A DNA stretch of 64,000 nucleotides, taken from NCBI RefSeq assembly GCF_014204915.1, contig NZ_JACHMH010000001.1, positions 2,418,001 through 2,482,000 of the forward strand, written 5' to 3'. Both the position numbers and the translations under genes were made by a program. Below, in pieces: positions 16,961 through 25,309 of the stretch; within the stretch, counting starts at the first letter, position 1; every line of letters begins with the position of its first letter. The DNA is from Crossiella cryophila (GTDB taxonomy: Bacteria > Actinomycetota > Actinomycetes > Mycobacteriales > Pseudonocardiaceae). The notes beneath the pieces were generated by a model. The model did no database searches. It saw only the letters and a program-made list of their open reading frames with translations, and had not been told where the DNA came from.

Positions 16961-18079
16961 TCACAGTGCGAGCAGCACCTCGCGCACCGCCGAGATCACC
17001 TTGTCCTGCAGGTCCTCCGGCAGCGCCGGGTACATCGGCAGCGAGAAGATCTGCTCGGCCAGCCGCTCGGTCACCGGCAGCGAACCCTTGGCGTAGCCCA
17101 GGTGCGCGAAGCCGGACATGGTGTGCACCGGCCACGGGTAGCTGATGTTCAACGAGATGTCGTACTGCTTGAGCGCCTCGATGATCCGGTCCCGCTCGGG
17201 GTGGCGGACCACGTAGACGTAGTAGACGTGCTCGTTGCCCGGATTCGTGCTGGGCAGCACCAATCCGCGCTCGGCCAGCTCGCCGAGACCCTCCTCGTAG
17301 CGCCGGGCCACCGCGCGCCTGCCCGCGATGTACTCGTCCAGCCTGCCCAGCTTGCGGCGCAGGATCTCCGCCTGGATCTCGTCCAGCCGGGCGTTGTGCG
17401 CCGGCGTCTGCACCACGTAGTAGGTCTTCTCCATGCCGTAGTAGCGCAGCCGCCGCATCTGCTCGTCGATGGCGGCGTCCGCGGTGAGCACCGCACCACC
17501 GTCGCCGTAGGCGCCGAGCACCTTGGTGGGGTAGAAGGAGAACGCGGCGGCATCGCTCATCGTGCCTGCCAGTTCGCCGTGGTGGCGCGCGCCGTGCGCC
17601 TGCGCGCAGTCCTCCAGGATGGCCAGGCCGTGCTGGGCGGCGAGTTCGCGCAGCGGCGCCATGTCAACGCACTGGCCGTACAGGTGCACCGGCAGCAAAG
17701 CCTTGGTGCGCGGGGTGATCGCCGCGGCCACCTGGTCGACGTCCATCAGGTAGTCCTGCTCGCGGATGTCCACGAACACCGGGGTGGCCCCGGTCCCGAC
17801 GATGGCCACCACGGTCGGCGCGGCGGTGTTGGACACGGTGATCACCTCATCGCCCGCGCCGACGCCGAGGGCTTCCAGGCCGAGTTTGACCGCGTTGGTG
17901 CCGTTGTCCACCCCGGTGCACAGCGACCGGCCGTGGTAGGCGGCGAACTCCTGCTCGAAGGCGCTGACGCTGGGGCCGAGAACCAGTTTGCCGGAGCGGA
18001 ACACCGTCTCCACCGCGTCGAGCAGGTCCGCCCGCTCGGCCTCGTACTCGGGCAGGTAGTCCCACACGTAGGTAGTCAT
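16961..18079 (-). CDS. NDP-hexose 3-aminotransferase (DegT/DnrJ/EryC1/StrS)
   Basis: A 372-residue PLP enzyme of the sugar aminotransferase family: [40 protein letters not shown] and the PLP lysine in [15 protein letters not shown] (Lys186). The family transfers an amino group to a keto-deoxyhexose; similarity in these blocks to C-3 aminotransferases (DesV, DnrJ type) suggests 3-amination. ATG 18079 begins 1 bp after the stop of the upstream SDR gene, so the pair is co-translated. With the 2,3-dehydratase and N-methyltransferase it builds the predicted 3-dimethylamino sugar. Confidence 0.9.
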   Translation of the reverse strand: MTTYVWDYLPEYEAERADLLDAVETVFRSGKLVLGPSVSAFEQEFAAYHGRSLCTGVDNGTNAVKLGLEALGVGAGDEVITVSNTAAPTVVAIVGTGATPVFVDIREQDYLMDVDQVAAAITPRTKALLPVHLYGQCVDMAPLRELAAQHGLAILEDCAQAHGARHHGELAGTMSDAAAFSFYPTKVLGAYGDGGAVLTADAAIDEQMRRLRYYGMEKTYYVVQTPAHNARLDEIQAEILRRKLGRLDEYIAGRRAVARRYEEGLGELAERGLVLPSTNPGNEHVYYVYVVRHPERDRIIEALKQYDISLNISYPWPVHTMSGFAHLGYAKGSLPVTERLAEQIFSLPMYPALPEDLQDKVISAVREVLLAL

Positions 18080-18080
18080 G

Positions 18081-19043
18081 TCAGACCGCACTCCATTTCG
18101 CGTTTGTCTTGCCCTGTCGCTGGACGAACTCGTGCCAGAACGCCTCCACCGCCTCGGTCAGCGAGCGGTGCGGCCGCCAGCCGAGCAACCGCTCGGCCGG
18201 TTCGATGTCCACCTGGGACCACTCCTCGGTGGAGTGCCGGATCGCCGATCCCGGCCGCTCCACGATCACCGCGGGCAGCCCGCTGCAGGTGATCAACATC
18301 TCCACCAGGGTGCGCACCGGGAAGCTCTGGCCGCGCCCGATGTCCACCAGCCGGCCGGACACCGGGGACAGCGCCGCGGCCGCGACCGCGTCGGCCACAT
18401 CGCGCACGTCCACGTAATCCCGGTGTGCCAGCAGTGGATCCAGCTCGATCACCGCCCGCTGCCCCTGCGCGCCCAGCAGCAGGCCGGCCACCCGGCCGAG
18501 CAGGCTGACCTCCGGGCTGCCGGGTCCGGCCAGGTTGGCGATGCGCAGCACCATGCCGGTGAGCCGGCCGGTGCGGGTCTGGCTCAGCACCGCCTGGGTG
18601 GTGGCCAGTTTGGCCATGCCGTAGGCGCCGGTGGGCCGGGCCACGGTGGCCGCGCCGACCGTGGTGCCCGCCTGCACCTGGCCGTACTCCAGCACCGAAC
18701 CCAGTTGCACCAGCCGGGGCCGCTCGGCCAGCAGCGCCAGCGCGTCCAGCAACCGGAACGTGGGTGGCGCCACCGCCGCCCACATCTGCTCCTCGGTGCG
18801 GCCCCAGCTGCTGCCTGCCGCGTTGACGATCACCCTCGGACCGATCACCTCCAGCTCCCGCGCCAGTTCCCCGGCGCTCAGCTGGCCGAGGTCGAGGGCG
18901 AGGAACCGGCCTGCCGGCTCGTGATCGGGCGGTTTCCGGGCCACGACGACGACGTCGAAGCCACGGCGGCGCAACTCCGCGCACACGTGCCGTCCGGCGA
19001 ATCCCGTACCGCCCAGGACCACCGCGCTGCCGTTAGCGGACAT
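18081..19043 (-). CDS. NDP-hexose 4-ketoreductase/epimerase-type SDR
   Basis: A 320-residue extended SDR: nucleotide motif GGTGFAGRH, catalytic Tyr/Lys in GAYGMAKLA, Ser in QLGSVLEYG, and the C-terminal [16 protein letters not shown]. This matches the DnmV/EvaE-like 4-ketoreductase group, which finishes NDP-deoxysugars, although epimerase or dehydratase function cannot be excluded. It is cotranscribed with the aminotransferase. A second, truncated paralogue lies at the left edge of the window. Confidence 0.85.
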   Translation of the reverse strand: MSANGSAVVLGGTGFAGRHVCAELRRRGFDVVVVARKPPDHEPAGRFLALDLGQLSAGELARELEVIGPRVIVNAAGSSWGRTEEQMWAAVAPPTFRLLDALALLAERPRLVQLGSVLEYGQVQAGTTVGAATVARPTGAYGMAKLATTQAVLSQTRTGRLTGMVLRIANLAGPGSPEVSLLGRVAGLLLGAQGQRAVIELDPLLAHRDYVDVRDVADAVAAAALSPVSGRLVDIGRGQSFPVRTLVEMLITCSGLPAVIVERPGSAIRHSTEEWSQVDIEPAERLLGWRPHRSLTEAVEAFWHEFVQRQGKTNAKWSAV

Positions 19044-19135
19044 GGCGTCCTTCCTCCGCTGCGAATTGGCACTTCGGCCGCATCGTGGACGGGGGCGGTC
19101 ACGGCTGACTCAAGTCCCGCCCGACGCCGAGCCGG

Positions 19136-19153
19136 GCTCCGACGTGGTTCGAG
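19136..19153. promoter_or_regulatory. Candidate SARP heptamer pair in divergent gap
   Basis: GCTCCGA (19136) and GTTCGAG (19147) start 11 bp apart in the gap between the divergent sugar (19043) and azoreductase-like (19228) genes. Confidence 0.28.
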
Positions 19154-19227
19154 CGGAACCGGAGAAGGTCGCACGGCCAGGAGCGCGCCGTCCGGCGCGT
19201 GCCCGCGGCGTACCTGAGAGGTGCCCA

Positions 19228-19878
19228 GTGGCCAAGCTGCTGCATATCGATTCGTCCAGCTCCGTGCACTCGGTCTCGCGCAAGCTGGCCACGGAATTCC
19301 GCGCGGTGTGGGAGAAGGAGCACCCGGAGGGCACGGTGACCTACCGGGACCTCGCCGCCGATCCGGTGCCGCACCCCGACATCGACGCGGTGCTCACCCT
19401 GATGTCCCCGCCGCAGACCGAACGCCAGCAGGCCGCGGCCGCGCTGCACGAGGAGCTGGTGGCCGAGCTGCTGACCGCGGACGCGCTGCTGATCAGCGCG
19501 CCGATGTACAACTGGACCATCCCGTCCAACCTCAAGGCGTGGCTGGACCAGTCGCTGGTGCTGGGCCGCACGCTGCCCTACGACCCGAGCCACCAGCCGC
19601 TGGGCGGCCGCTCGGCCACCGTGCTGCTGGCCTACGGCGGCGGCTACGGCGAGGGTTCGCCGGATGCCGACATGGACCACTGCGCGCCGTACCTGCGCAC
19701 CGTGCTGGGCAAGGTGCTGGGCTACGAGCTGGAGCTGATCACCGTCGAGCACACGCTGGCCGCGTTCACCGCCAAGGACCCGGCCGAGCAGGCCAAGGGC
19801 TTCGCCTCGCTGCGGCAGGCCGAGACCGCGGTGGCCGAGCGCGCCCAGCAGGTGGCCGAGAGCCTGACGCAGGCCTGA
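19228..19878 (+). CDS. FMN-dependent NAD(P)H quinone/azo reductase (AzoR-like)
   Basis: A 216-residue flavodoxin-fold oxidoreductase: LLHIDSSSSVHSVSRKLA phosphate-binding start, APMYNWTIPSNLKAWLD and the glycine-rich YGGGYGEGS. AzoR-type enzymes reduce quinones to hydroquinones with NAD(P)H and FMN. In a quinone-forming cluster it may set the redox state of an anthraquinone intermediate before hydroxylation or glycosylation. Start GTG 19228 follows GAGAGG. The NmrA-like gene follows after 71 bp. Confidence 0.85.
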   Translation: MAKLLHIDSSSSVHSVSRKLATEFRAVWEKEHPEGTVTYRDLAADPVPHPDIDAVLTLMSPPQTERQQAAAALHEELVAELLTADALLISAPMYNWTIPSNLKAWLDQSLVLGRTLPYDPSHQPLGGRSATVLLAYGGGYGEGSPDADMDHCAPYLRTVLGKVLGYELELITVEHTLAAFTAKDPAEQAKGFASLRQAETAVAERAQQVAESLTQA

Positions 19879-19949
19879 CCGGACGCCATTCCGCGTCCGG
19901 ATTTTCCGTTGTTTCCCATGGTTTCCGAATAACTGGAGAAGGGTAATCC

Positions 19950-20771
19950 ATGACCATTTTCGTGTCCGGCGCCACCGGCAACGTCGGTCGTCCGCTTGTC
20001 GAGGAGTTGCTGGCGGCTGGACACCAGGTTCGCGCGCTCACCCGCAATCCGGCGAAGGCGAATCTGCCGGCAGGTGTCGAGGTGGTGGCAGGCAACCTGG
20101 ACAACACCGACAGCCTGGCCGAGGTGTTCACCGGCGTCACCGCCGCGCACCTGATCAGCTTCGGCGACAACTACGTGCCGCTGTTCAACGGCGCGGAGAT
20201 CATGGCGCTGGTCAAGCAGGCCGGTGTGCGCAAGGTGACCGTGCTCCGCGGTGATGTGGAGCCCAGCGCGCTGGACGCGGCGGTCGCGGCGGCCGGGCTG
20301 GACCACGCCTACCTGGGGCCGGTGGAGTTCATGTCCAACACCCTGGAGTGGGCCGAGTCGATCACCAAGGACGGCCTGGTCCGGGAGGGCTTCTCCGGCG
20401 TCAAGAGCGCCGTGGTGCACGACGCGGACATCGCCTCGGTGGCCGCGGCCGTGCTGACCAGCGACGGTCACACCGGCAAGGAGTACTGGCTGACCGGCCC
20501 CGAGGCGCTCACCCCGCCGGAGAAGGTGCGGATCATCGCCGAGGTGCTCGGCCGGGAGATCGGCTACGTCGACCTGACCGAGGCCGAGGTCATCGAGCAG
20601 TGGCGCGCGCAGGGCTACTCCGCCGAGGACATCGGGTTCTTCCTCGGCATGCGGCAGAACCCGCCGGAGCTGGGCGCCACCGTGGCGCCCACGGTCGAGC
20701 AGGTCACCGGCAAGCCGGGGCGGACCTTCGCGCAGTGGGTGCGGGAGAACGCGGCGGCCTTCGGCGGCTGA
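19950..20771 (+). CDS. NmrA-like NAD(P)-binding reductase
   Basis: A 273-residue atypical SDR: TIFVSGATGNVGRPLVEELL at the N-terminus, LTRNP, and GPVEFMSN in place of the usual YxxxK active site. The NmrA/isoflavone reductase-like group is common as post-PKS reductase (for example side-chain or quinone reduction). ATG 19950 follows CTGGAGAAGGG. Together with the azoreductase-like enzyme it forms a two-gene redox unit closed by a terminator. Substrate unknown. Confidence 0.8.
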   Translation: MTIFVSGATGNVGRPLVEELLAAGHQVRALTRNPAKANLPAGVEVVAGNLDNTDSLAEVFTGVTAAHLISFGDNYVPLFNGAEIMALVKQAGVRKVTVLRGDVEPSALDAAVAAAGLDHAYLGPVEFMSNTLEWAESITKDGLVREGFSGVKSAVVHDADIASVAAAVLTSDGHTGKEYWLTGPEALTPPEKVRIIAEVLGREIGYVDLTEAEVIEQWRAQGYSAEDIGFFLGMRQNPPELGATVAPTVEQVTGKPGRTFAQWVRENAAAFGG

Positions 20772-20785
20772 GCGCGGCAGGGGCC

Positions 20786-20838
20786 AGGGCCCCGGTGCCA
20801 GGGTGGCTGACCGCCACCGGGGGCCGGGGCCCTTTTTT
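20786..20838 (+). terminator. Rho-independent terminator with T-run
   Basis: AGGGCCCCGG (20786-20795) pairs with CCGGGGCCCT (20824-20833), followed directly by a T-run. An inner stem is possible in the loop. It closes the AzoR/NmrA unit. Confidence 0.85.
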
Positions 20839-20888
20839 CATTGCCAGGCACGGCATCGATTTGACGGGCATTTCTACGGCAATTTTTT

Positions 20889-20902
20889 GTCAAACGTTTG
20901 AC
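20889..20902. promoter_or_regulatory. Perfect 14-bp palindrome, candidate operator
   Basis: GTCAAACGTTTGAC is self-complementary and lies 125 bp before the 2,3-dehydratase start in an AT-rich pocket. It looks like an operator for a dimeric repressor (LacI or TetR type); no such regulator is encoded nearby. Confidence 0.4.
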
Positions 20903-21027
20903 GTGCGGGATTCGAGTGCGAATACAGGCGGCGTTGAGTCCAGGAATTGAACATATGAGCCGCGCAACACGATGTGGCTTGCGGGCTGCGTGTCTTTCCC
21001 TGCGACCAGAGCCATCTGGAGGCCGCT

Positions 21028-22479
21028 TTGACCACTTATTCCCGGACCGCCCGCTCGGCCGGAGCCCTACTGGCCGATGAGCCCGCCGAGCTGATCGCGA
21101 GATCCGTGCTGGCCCGCTCCGGCCGCATCGCCGAACTGGAGCACTTCCACCGCTGGATGGCCGATGAGAAGCGGCGCTCGCACATGGACGTCCGCGCCGT
21201 GCCGCTGGACAGCCTCAGCGGCTGGCGGGTCGACGGGCAGACCGGCAACATCGGCCACGACTCCGGGAAGTTCTTCTCCATCGAGGGCCTGGACGTCGTG
21301 GTGCCCGGCGGCCCGGTCACCTGGTGGCAGCAGCCGATCATCAACCAGCCCGAGGTGGGCATCCTCGGCATCCTGGTCGCCCGCTTCGGCGGCGTGCTGC
21401 ACTGCCTGATGCAGGCCAAGATCGAGCCGGGCAACTGCAACGGCCTGCAGCTCTCGCCCACCGTGCAGGCCACCCGCAGCAACTACACCAGGGTGCACCA
21501 GGGCTCGGCCGTGCCCTACCTCGAGTACTTCCGGGACACCGAGGCGCACCGGGTGCTCGCCGACGTCCGGCAGTCCGAGCAGGGTTCCTGGTTCCACCGC
21601 AAGCGCAACCGCAACATGGTGGTGGAGGTGAGCGAGGAGGTGGAGCTGCTGGAGGGGTTCTGCTGGCTCACCCTCGGCCAGCTGCACCAGCTGCTCGCGG
21701 TGGACGACCTGGTGAACATGGACGCGCGCACCGTGTTGTCCTGCATGCCCTTCGCCGGCCGCGACCTGCTGCCGCTGTTCGAGGACGTGCGCACCGAGTT
21801 CACCGCCGCGCTCATCCGCTCCTACTCGGTGGAGTCCGCGGCCAGGCACAGCATGGCCGAGGTGCTCAGCTGGATCACCGAGGTGCGCAGTCAGCAGCTC
21901 TGCCAGGTGGAGCTGATCCCGCTGCGCGAGGTCAGCGACTGGCGGCACGAGGACGGCCGGATCCGGCACGACAGCGGGCTGTTCTTCAACGTGATCGGGG
22001 TCAGCGTCACCGCGGCCGGCCGCGAGGTGCGGGCCTGGAGCCAGCCCATGATCGAGCCCTGCGACGAGGGCGTGGTGGCCTTCCTGGCCAAGCGGATCAA
22101 CGGCGTGCTGCACCTGCTGGCCCAGGCCAAGACCGAGCCCGGCTACGTGGACGTGATCGAGCTGGCGCCGACCGTGCAGTGCTCGGTGTCCAACTACGAC
22201 GCGCTGCCGCCGCAGGCCCGGCCCGCCTTCCTGGACACCGTGCTGGAGGCCGAGGACAGCCAGATCCGCTTCGACGCGGTGCACTCGGAGGAGGGCGGCC
22301 GGTTCTTCCACGCCCGCAACCGGTACCTGGTGGTGGAGGTGGCCGAGGACTTCGAACCAGAGCACCCCGGCTACCGCTGGCTGACCCTGGCCCAGCTGGT
22401 GGACCTGTTGCGGCACAGCAACTACATCAACGTGCAGGCACGCAGCCTGATCGCCTGCCTGCACGGGCTGTCCGGCTGA
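21028..22479 (+). CDS. NDP-4-keto-6-deoxyhexose 2,3-dehydratase (EvaA-like)
   Basis: A 483-residue protein of the two-repeat EvaA/TylX3 family, the usual length. The halves show the duplicated pattern: GHDSGKFFSIEGL and RHDSGLFFNVIGV; PTVQATRSNY and PTVQCSVSNY; WLTLGQLHQLL and WLTLAQLVDLL. It removes the 2-hydroxyl of NDP-4-keto-6-deoxyglucose, the committed step to 2-deoxysugars. Start is taken as TTG 21028, well spaced after CTGGAGG; an in-frame ATG lies further upstream without a ribosome site. It heads a run of genes towards the PKS. Confidence 0.92.
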   Translation: MTTYSRTARSAGALLADEPAELIARSVLARSGRIAELEHFHRWMADEKRRSHMDVRAVPLDSLSGWRVDGQTGNIGHDSGKFFSIEGLDVVVPGGPVTWWQQPIINQPEVGILGILVARFGGVLHCLMQAKIEPGNCNGLQLSPTVQATRSNYTRVHQGSAVPYLEYFRDTEAHRVLADVRQSEQGSWFHRKRNRNMVVEVSEEVELLEGFCWLTLGQLHQLLAVDDLVNMDARTVLSCMPFAGRDLLPLFEDVRTEFTAALIRSYSVESAARHSMAEVLSWITEVRSQQLCQVELIPLREVSDWRHEDGRIRHDSGLFFNVIGVSVTAAGREVRAWSQPMIEPCDEGVVAFLAKRINGVLHLLAQAKTEPGYVDVIELAPTVQCSVSNYDALPPQARPAFLDTVLEAEDSQIRFDAVHSEEGGRFFHARNRYLVVEVAEDFEPEHPGYRWLTLAQLVDLLRHSNYINVQARSLIACLHGLSG

Positions 22480-22497
22480 GTTCGATCCGGGTTCGAG
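22480..22497 (+). promoter_or_regulatory. Candidate SARP heptamer pair upstream of ABM gene
   Basis: GTTCGAT (22480) and GTTCGAG (22491) start 11 bp apart, the cleanest such pair in the window, 59 bp before the monooxygenase start. Confidence 0.4.
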
Positions 22498-22555
22498 GGC
22501 GCGCCCGCAGACTTCCGCCTCACCAGGCACCATCCGCACTCCCATGGAGATCGAC

Positions 22556-22858
22556 ATGAGCAACGGTGGCGTGACCTTCGTGAACCGCTTCACGGTCAAG
22601 GGCGACCCGGAGGAGTTCGAGCGGGCCTTCGCCCAGGTCGCGAAGTTCATGGCGGACCAGCCGGGGATCAAGGGCTACACGCTGTCCCGGCACACCGAGG
22701 ACCCGCAGCAGTACGTGAACATCGCGCTCTGGGAGGACGCCAAGGCACTGCGCGCGGCGGTCTCGCACCCGGAGTTCGGCTCGCACGTGGGCGCGCTGCG
22801 CCAGCTCGCGGTGAGCACCTCCGACCTCTACCAGGACCGCCACCGCGTCCAGGGCTGA
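22556..22858 (+). CDS. ABM-domain monooxygenase (anthrone oxygenase type)
   Basis: A 100-residue antibiotic biosynthesis monooxygenase (ABM, dimeric alpha-beta barrel) protein: VTFVNRFTVKGDPEEFERAF, YTLSRHTEDPQQYVNIALWED. Small cofactor-free members (ActVA-ORF6, DnrG, TcmH types) oxidise an anthrone to the quinone. ATG 22556 has GGAG 7 bp upstream; ATG 22544 is in frame but has no ribosome site. It probably converts the first tricyclic or tetracyclic intermediate to its quinone. Confidence 0.8.
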   Translation: MSNGGVTFVNRFTVKGDPEEFERAFAQVAKFMADQPGIKGYTLSRHTEDPQQYVNIALWEDAKALRAAVSHPEFGSHVGALRQLAVSTSDLYQDRHRVQG

Positions 22859-22903
22859 GGCCGGTCGACCGGCGGTCGCGGGCGCACGGGTATCCCACAG
22901 GCG

Positions 22904-22922
22904 GCTCAAGCGCGGCTTGAGC
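22904..22922. promoter_or_regulatory. Perfect 8-bp inverted repeat before the UvrA-like gene
   Basis: GCTCAAGC and GCTTGAGC flank a 3-bp centre, 21 bp upstream of the GTG start. An operator for drug-responsive control of the resistance gene is possible. A 12-bp palindrome CCGGTCGACCGG lies just upstream at 22861-22872. Confidence 0.4.
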
Positions 22923-22943
22923 GGCCGGCACTACCGTGCGCGC

Positions 22944-25205
22944 GTGACCGATCATGACGACATCCGCATCGTCGGCGCGTGCGAGCACAACCTCAAGGAC
23001 GTCTCGCTGCGCATTCCGAAGAACAAGATCACGGTGTTCACCGGCGTCTCCGGTTCGGGGAAGTCCTCGATCGTGTTCGACACCCTGGCGGTGGAGGCCC
23101 GGCGCCAGCTCTACGGCACGTTCAACTGGTTCATCCGCAACCAGCTGCCGAAGTACCAGCGCCCGCACGTGGCCGCCATCGAGAACCTGACCACGCCGGT
23201 CGTGGTGGACCAGAAGCCGGTGGGCGGCAACGCCCGTTCCACCGTGGGCACCATGACCGACATCTACTCGGTCATCCGGGTGCTGTTCTCCCGGCACGCC
23301 ACGCCGTCGCACCCGCCGTTCATGTTCTCCTTCAACGCCCCGCAGGGCATGTGCCCGGCCTGTGAGGGCCTCGGCCAGCAGCGGCAGGCCGACGCGGACC
23401 GCATGGTGGACCGGACCAGGTCACTGGACGAGGGCGCGATCCTGCTGCCCAATCACAAGGTGGGCAGCCTGGACTGGCAGCAGTACGCCAACTCCGGGCA
23501 CTTCGACACCGCGAAGAAGCTCGGTGACTACACCGAGTCCGAGTGGCACATGCTGTTGCACGGCAGCGGCGGCAAGGTCACCGTGCGCACCGCCAACAGC
23601 TCCAGCTCACTGAGCTACGAGGGCCTGGTGGACCGCTTCGTGCGGACCAACCTCAACCGGGACCTCAGCTCGCTCGGCGAACGCAAGCGGGCCGCGCTGG
23701 AGCAGTTCATCCAGCTCGGCGAGTGCACCGCCTGCGGTGGCGCCCGGCTGAACCCGGAGGCGCTGGCCGCCACCATCGACGGCCGCACCATCGTGGACTG
23801 GTCCCGGATGGAGGTCAGCGAGCTGATCACGGTGCTGGACGCCATCGACGACCCGGTGGCCACCCCGATCGCGCGCAGCGTGCGCACCTCGCTGGAGCGG
23901 ATCGCCTCGATCGGCCTGGGTTACCTCTCGCTGGACCGGGCGACCTCCTCGCTCTCCGGCGGCGAGGCGCAGCGGCTGAAGATGGTGCGCCACCTCAGCA
24001 GCAGCCTGACCGGGATGACCTTCATCTTCGACGAGCCCAGCACCGGCCTGCACCCGGCGGACGTCGGCAGGCTCAACGACCTGCTGCGGGCGTTGCGGGA
24101 CAAGGGCAACACCGTGGTCGTGGTCGAGCACGACCCGGACGTGATGGAGATCGCCGACCACGTGGTCGACGTCGGCCCCGGCGCGGGCGTGCACGGCGGC
24201 GAGATCGTCTTCGCCGGTCCCTACGAGGCGCTGCGCGAGTCCGGTACCCGCACCGGTACCGCGTTGCGCCGCGGCGGTTCGCTCAAGGACACCTTCCGCA
24301 CGCCCACCGGCAAGCTGCCGGTGGACAACGTCTCGCTGCACAACCTCAAGGACGTCTCGGTCAGCTTCCCCACCGGGGTGCTCACCGCGGTCACCGGGGT
24401 GGCGGGCGCCGGCAAGTCCTCGCTGGTGGCCGAGGCGTTCGTGCAGGCATACCCTGGCACGATCTTCGTCGACCAGTCCGCGATCACCGCCTCCTCCCGG
24501 TCCACCCCGGCCAGCTACCTGGACGTGATGGACCCGATCCGCAAGCTGTTCACCAAGGCCAGCGGTGCGCCGGCCGGGTTGTTCAGCTTCAACTCCGCCG
24601 GCGCCTGCGAGGAGTGCAAGGGCCGCGGCGAGCTGGTCACCGAACTGGCCTACATGGACCCGGTGCGGATGCACTGCGAGTCCTGCGACGGCCGCCGGTT
24701 CAAGCCGGAGGTGCTGGCGCACCGGTTGCGCGGCAAGACCATCGCCGATGTGCTGGAGCTGACCGCCGAGGACGCGGTGCAGTTCTTCACCGAGCCGGAG
24801 ATCGCGGGCAGGCTGGCCGGGCTGCTCGACGTCGGGCTGGCCTACATCAGCCTGGGCCAGGCGCTGAGCACGCTCTCCGGCGGTGAGCGGCAGCGGTTGA
24901 AGCTGGCCGGTCAGCTGGCCGGGAGCAGCAACATCTACGTGCTGGACGAGCCGACCACCGGCCTTCATCTGTCCGATGTGGACACCATCGTGGCGCTGAT
25001 GAACCGGCTGGTGGACCGGGGCAACACGGTGATCGTGATCGAGCACAACCTGGACATCGTGCGCCAGGCCGACTGGGTGGTCGACCTCGGGCCGGGTGGC
25101 GGCAAGCACGGCGGCCAGGTGGTGTTCACCGGCACCCCGCGGGAGTTGTTGTCCGCCAACGGATCGGCCACCGGCGAGCATCTGCGCAGGTATCTCGAGG
25201 GCTGA
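22944..25205 (+). CDS. UvrA-like self-resistance protein (DrrC type)
   Basis: A 753-residue protein with two UvrA-like ABC modules. It has Walker A sites GVSGSGKSS and GVAGAGKSS, signatures LSGGEAQRLKM and LSGGERQRLKL, and zinc-type pairs CPACEG, CTACGG, CEECKG and CESCDG. It is shorter than housekeeping UvrA (about 950 residues) and matches the length of DrrC, which protects DNA against daunorubicin. Its presence in the cluster implies a product that intercalates into or alkylates DNA. Start GTG 22944 is chosen because the protein then begins TDHDDIRIVGACEHNLKDVS. It is the second resistance determinant besides the DrrAB-like pump. Confidence 0.9.
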   Translation: MTDHDDIRIVGACEHNLKDVSLRIPKNKITVFTGVSGSGKSSIVFDTLAVEARRQLYGTFNWFIRNQLPKYQRPHVAAIENLTTPVVVDQKPVGGNARSTVGTMTDIYSVIRVLFSRHATPSHPPFMFSFNAPQGMCPACEGLGQQRQADADRMVDRTRSLDEGAILLPNHKVGSLDWQQYANSGHFDTAKKLGDYTESEWHMLLHGSGGKVTVRTANSSSSLSYEGLVDRFVRTNLNRDLSSLGERKRAALEQFIQLGECTACGGARLNPEALAATIDGRTIVDWSRMEVSELITVLDAIDDPVATPIARSVRTSLERIASIGLGYLSLDRATSSLSGGEAQRLKMVRHLSSSLTGMTFIFDEPSTGLHPADVGRLNDLLRALRDKGNTVVVVEHDPDVMEIADHVVDVGPGAGVHGGEIVFAGPYEALRESGTRTGTALRRGGSLKDTFRTPTGKLPVDNVSLHNLKDVSVSFPTGVLTAVTGVAGAGKSSLVAEAFVQAYPGTIFVDQSAITASSRSTPASYLDVMDPIRKLFTKASGAPAGLFSFNSAGACEECKGRGELVTELAYMDPVRMHCESCDGRRFKPEVLAHRLRGKTIADVLELTAEDAVQFFTEPEIAGRLAGLLDVGLAYISLGQALSTLSGGERQRLKLAGQLAGSSNIYVLDEPTTGLHLSDVDTIVALMNRLVDRGNTVIVIEHNLDIVRQADWVVDLGPGGGKHGGQVVFTGTPRELLSANGSATGEHLRRYLEG

Positions 25206-25309
25206 TCGAGTCGAGGCGGCGGAACCGCTCTAGTTCGGTTCCACTGGCCTCCAAGGTGCCCCGGGGAGGCTTCGGCCGATCCAGGACCCAAGCCGATCCG
25301 GGGGCACCG

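Noticed and set aside
22944-25205. Housekeeping excinuclease UvrA
   Set aside because: About 200 residues too short, placed inside a biosynthetic cluster, and of DrrC-like length.
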